This document shows positions 62,204 to 64,000 of a DNA stretch of 64,000 nucleotides, one piece after another; the stretch's first letter is position 1, and every line of letters starts with the position of its first letter. The stretch is taken from NCBI RefSeq assembly GCF_030150205.1, contig NZ_JASLGT010000016.1, forward strand, positions 124,001 through 188,000, in the 5' to 3' direction. The notes beneath the pieces were generated by a model. The model had not been told where the DNA came from and searched no databases. It was given only the letters and a program-made list of their open reading frames with translations. The translations under genes were made by a program, and so were the position numbers. The stretch is from Niabella sp. GTDB lineage: Bacteria > Bacteroidota > Bacteroidia > Chitinophagales > Chitinophagaceae.

Positions 62204-63286
62204 ATGACAAATAAATTAATGCTTGCTTTGGTGCTTATTGTATCACTGAAGTACGCAAATGCACAGGAATACCTGCCCCTGGCTTCGCCGCAAACGGATT
62301 ATATAACGGATCTGGCCCTTATCTACCAGGGTGGGGTTCATCGTCCGGATTGGACGGCCGAACAGATAGCGCCCTATGTATACCGGCAGCAGGAGAAGAA
62401 GACCGATTTTTTATTTGACGGGTTTCTCTTCATTGAGTTTAAGAATGGAAAGGGGAAAGATTATTCCATCGGTTATGAAAAAGAACATGCCGGAAAGGAG
62501 GAATGGTCCTGGCTGCTGGACCGGAACTTTGAAAAGGGAAAGGCCATTCATGCATTGAATGATGTATTATCTGCACTGGCAAAGAAACGAATAAAGCCGG
62601 TTCGAAAACGTAAAGTGGTGCTAACCCTTCCGGAGCCGATCCATAATCAAAAAGAATGGGGTATGCTGGATGGTAAAATGCTGAGCTTTGACAATGAGGA
62701 AAGCCGCTTCCTGGCTTGTAAGTGGTATATTGATGATGCGCTGACCCGCTGGCGTAAGGCCGGCCTGAACCAGTTAGAGCTCTCCGGGTTTTACTGGGTG
62801 GCAGAGCAGAGCACCGGTGGAAAAACCTTAATACCCCGTATTGCCGAATACATCCGTTCAAAAAAAATGAAATTTTACTGGATTCCCTATTGGAAGGCGG
62901 AAGGACATGGTAGCTGGAAGGCTGCGGGCTTCGATGCTGCTTATCAGCAGCCCAATCACTTTTTTGAGGAGCATATACCGGATAGTCGCATCGACGAGGC
63001 CTGTGATTTTGCAAAACAGCACGAGATGGGAATGGAGCTGGAATTTGATATGCGTGTGGAACAACCCAATTTTGAAAAGCGGCTGATCGCTTATATCAAC
63101 GGCTTTCAAAAGAAGGGCGTACTCGATGAAGCGGCCATGACCTATTATGAAGGAGGCAATGGAATCATGAAGCTGGCAGGGCATAAGGAAGCGCGGATGC
63201 GGGAACTGTATCAAAAACTTGCAACGATCATTGCCGGGCGTCAGCAGAAAGCCGATGCGTATTACAAACAGCGCAAAAGACTGTAA
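62204..63286 (+). CDS. Secreted DUF4855-domain protein
   Basis: A 360-residue protein with a signal peptide (about 1-20, KYANAQ). Segments YLPLASPQTDYITDLALIYQG, FDGFLFIEFKNGKG, VVLTLPEPIHNQKEWG and LNQLELSGFYWVAEQ match the DUF4855 pattern, a TIM-barrel-like family of unknown activity found with carbohydrate-active genes. Late Glu residues (MGMELEFDMRVE) could be catalytic, but no activity can be assigned. It is transcribed away from the sugar porter. Confidence 0.82.
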   Translation: MTNKLMLALVLIVSLKYANAQEYLPLASPQTDYITDLALIYQGGVHRPDWTAEQIAPYVYRQQEKKTDFLFDGFLFIEFKNGKGKDYSIGYEKEHAGKEEWSWLLDRNFEKGKAIHALNDVLSALAKKRIKPVRKRKVVLTLPEPIHNQKEWGMLDGKMLSFDNEESRFLACKWYIDDALTRWRKAGLNQLELSGFYWVAEQSTGGKTLIPRIAEYIRSKKMKFYWIPYWKAEGHGSWKAAGFDAAYQQPNHFFEEHIPDSRIDEACDFAKQHEMGMELEFDMRVEQPNFEKRLIAYINGFQKKGVLDEAAMTYYEGGNGIMKLAGHKEARMRELYQKLATIIAGRQQKADAYYKQRKRL

Positions 63287-63959
63287 GCATCGGGACATCA
63301 GCTTTTAGCTTTCAGCTATCCAGATCGTTTTGATGGTTGTTTGCGATTTAACTTCAATTGCAGGGCTTGTAGAAATATTTAAAAATAGCCCGTTGCGACC
63401 GTTGCGGATTCATCGCGTATTCCTCGCGGTTAATACCAACGCTGTAAGAGTTTTAAACCGCAAGGGGCGCTAAGATTTCCGCAAGGCCCGCGGAGATATC
63501 ATAGGAAATGCGGATTGACGTAATATACGTGTCAGCTATCAGCTATTGGCCTTTAGCAGTTAGTGTCCAGTGGCTCAATCGTTGTTCCAGGGCAATATCA
63601 ATCGAAACGTCTGCAAAATATTTTAAAACATCCCATTGCGACCGTTGCAGGAGTATTGTGTGCTTTGCTTTAAACATATACTTCACCAGGCTTCGGAAGC
63701 CTAAAGAATCTTCGGGATGGAATATACCCGCCGCATTCTTTGCTTCTTTGCGCCGCTGTGTGAAACAACGTAGCATGTGTGCTGCACCTTAGTGCTGTTG
63801 CGTGAAATAAAACACCGCTTGTTCTGTCGGCGGAATATGCTTATTTTAGTACCCTCAAAAAATGATTGTTTGTAATGCGCTATAAGATGCTTATATGCTC
63901 AATGCAATGATCGTTTTGTAAAATCCTTCAGGTTATTTAGTAAAATAAAAAACAAACAG
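63287..63959. other. 673-base repeat-rich gap at the end of the window
   Basis: Contains a direct repeat (TTGCGACCGTTGC at 63394 and 63637, each preceded by AAATATTT and AAAA words), a degenerate AAACCGCAAGGGGCGC repeat near 63455, and inverted CTGA-type heptamers (CAGCTATCAGCTATTGGCC near 63533). ORFs at 63508 (+) and 63543 (-) translate these repeats and are not supported as genes. Confidence 0.6.
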
Positions 63960-64000
63960 ATGAAATCTTGCCGCTTTTTGCTCTTGCTAACACTTGTTTT
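63960..64000 (+). CDS. Start of a secreted protein gene (cut by window edge)
   Basis: An ATG at 63960 opens a frame to the window end encoding MKSCRFLLLLTLV, the start of a signal peptide or lipoprotein signal. AACAAACAG precedes it, without a clear Shine-Dalgarno, as is usual in this phylum. The product cannot be told. Confidence 0.5.
   Translation, partial: MKSCRFLLLLTLV

Noticed and set aside
61941..62210. 89-codon - strand ORF between the sugar porter and DUF4855 genes
   Set aside because: Runs into the DUF4855 start codon and contains no recognisable domain. It may be translated repeat or degraded DNA, so it is only described as part of the gap.
63508..63792. Overlapping ORFs on both strands near the window end
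   Set aside because: They translate dispersed repeat sequence (two TTGCGACCGTTGC copies and heptamers).

Overview
The window reads as a chromosome segment of a Bacteroidota bacterium, most likely a member of Chitinophagaceae. The main reasons are SusC/SusD pairs, TonB-linked outer membrane proteins with CarboxypepD-like plug extensions, many type II lipoproteins, bacillithiol genes (bshC, ytxJ), a DAHP synthase-chorismate mutase fusion, and several promoters matching the Bacteroidota -7 consensus TAnnTTTG. The genus cannot be fixed from the sequence alone.

Region 1 (1-21.8 kb) is a polysaccharide utilization locus on the + strand. It starts with the tail of one SusD, followed by a surface lipoprotein. 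A second SusC/SusD pair, a TIG-domain surface glycan-binding lipoprotein, a BACON-GH5 endo-glucanase, a GH39 xylosidase, a GH29 fucosidase, a sialate-O-acetylesterase-type esterase, GH97, a type-B carboxylesterase and a GH42 beta-galactosidase come next. Together these suit a branched, acetylated plant hemicellulose such as fucogalacto-xyloglucan. The gaps carry a palindromic repeat of about 120 bp (four copies in tandem before GH97), a 277-bp MITE-like element with terminal inverted repeats and a 10-bp target duplication, and the scar of a GH3 gene that lost almost its whole coding region.

Region 2 (22.4-36.3 kb) is mostly housekeeping: tRNA-Met, yebC-ytxJ, an APC amino-acid permease, a dicarboxylate/glutamate-type symporter, a DedA protein, a secreted GH3 glycosidase, an RluA-family pseudouridine synthase, lipB, a DUF6624 lipoprotein and an OmpA-family protein with calcium-binding repeats.

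Region 3 (36.7-44.7 kb) is a seven-gene aromatic amino-acid operon: pheA, an aminotransferase, tyrA, DAHP synthase-chorismate mutase, aroB, aroA and aroC. It is preceded by a 27-codon leader peptide with nine Phe codons and an intrinsic terminator, a textbook-style attenuator. A piece of the local intergenic repeat family lies in frame inside aroA.

Region 4 (44.8-54.3 kb) holds a GlsB-like membrane protein, purU, bshC, purE, a two-gene GNAT/HTH module resembling a toxin-antitoxin pair with its own palindromic operator, pncB, an L,D-transpeptidase, two tandem SRPBCC proteins and a GlxA-like AraC regulator.

Region 5 (54.3-64 kb) looks like a periplasmic sugar-oxidation island: a decayed AGE-family epimerase, a GMC oxidoreductase with its Tat-exported subunit-3 partner, a Tat-exported Gfo/Idh/MocA oxidoreductase, a ROK regulator, an MFS sugar porter and a secreted DUF4855 protein. 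The window ends inside the signal peptide of another gene. Composite repeats built from heptamers such as CTGATAA fill many gaps in regions 2-5.
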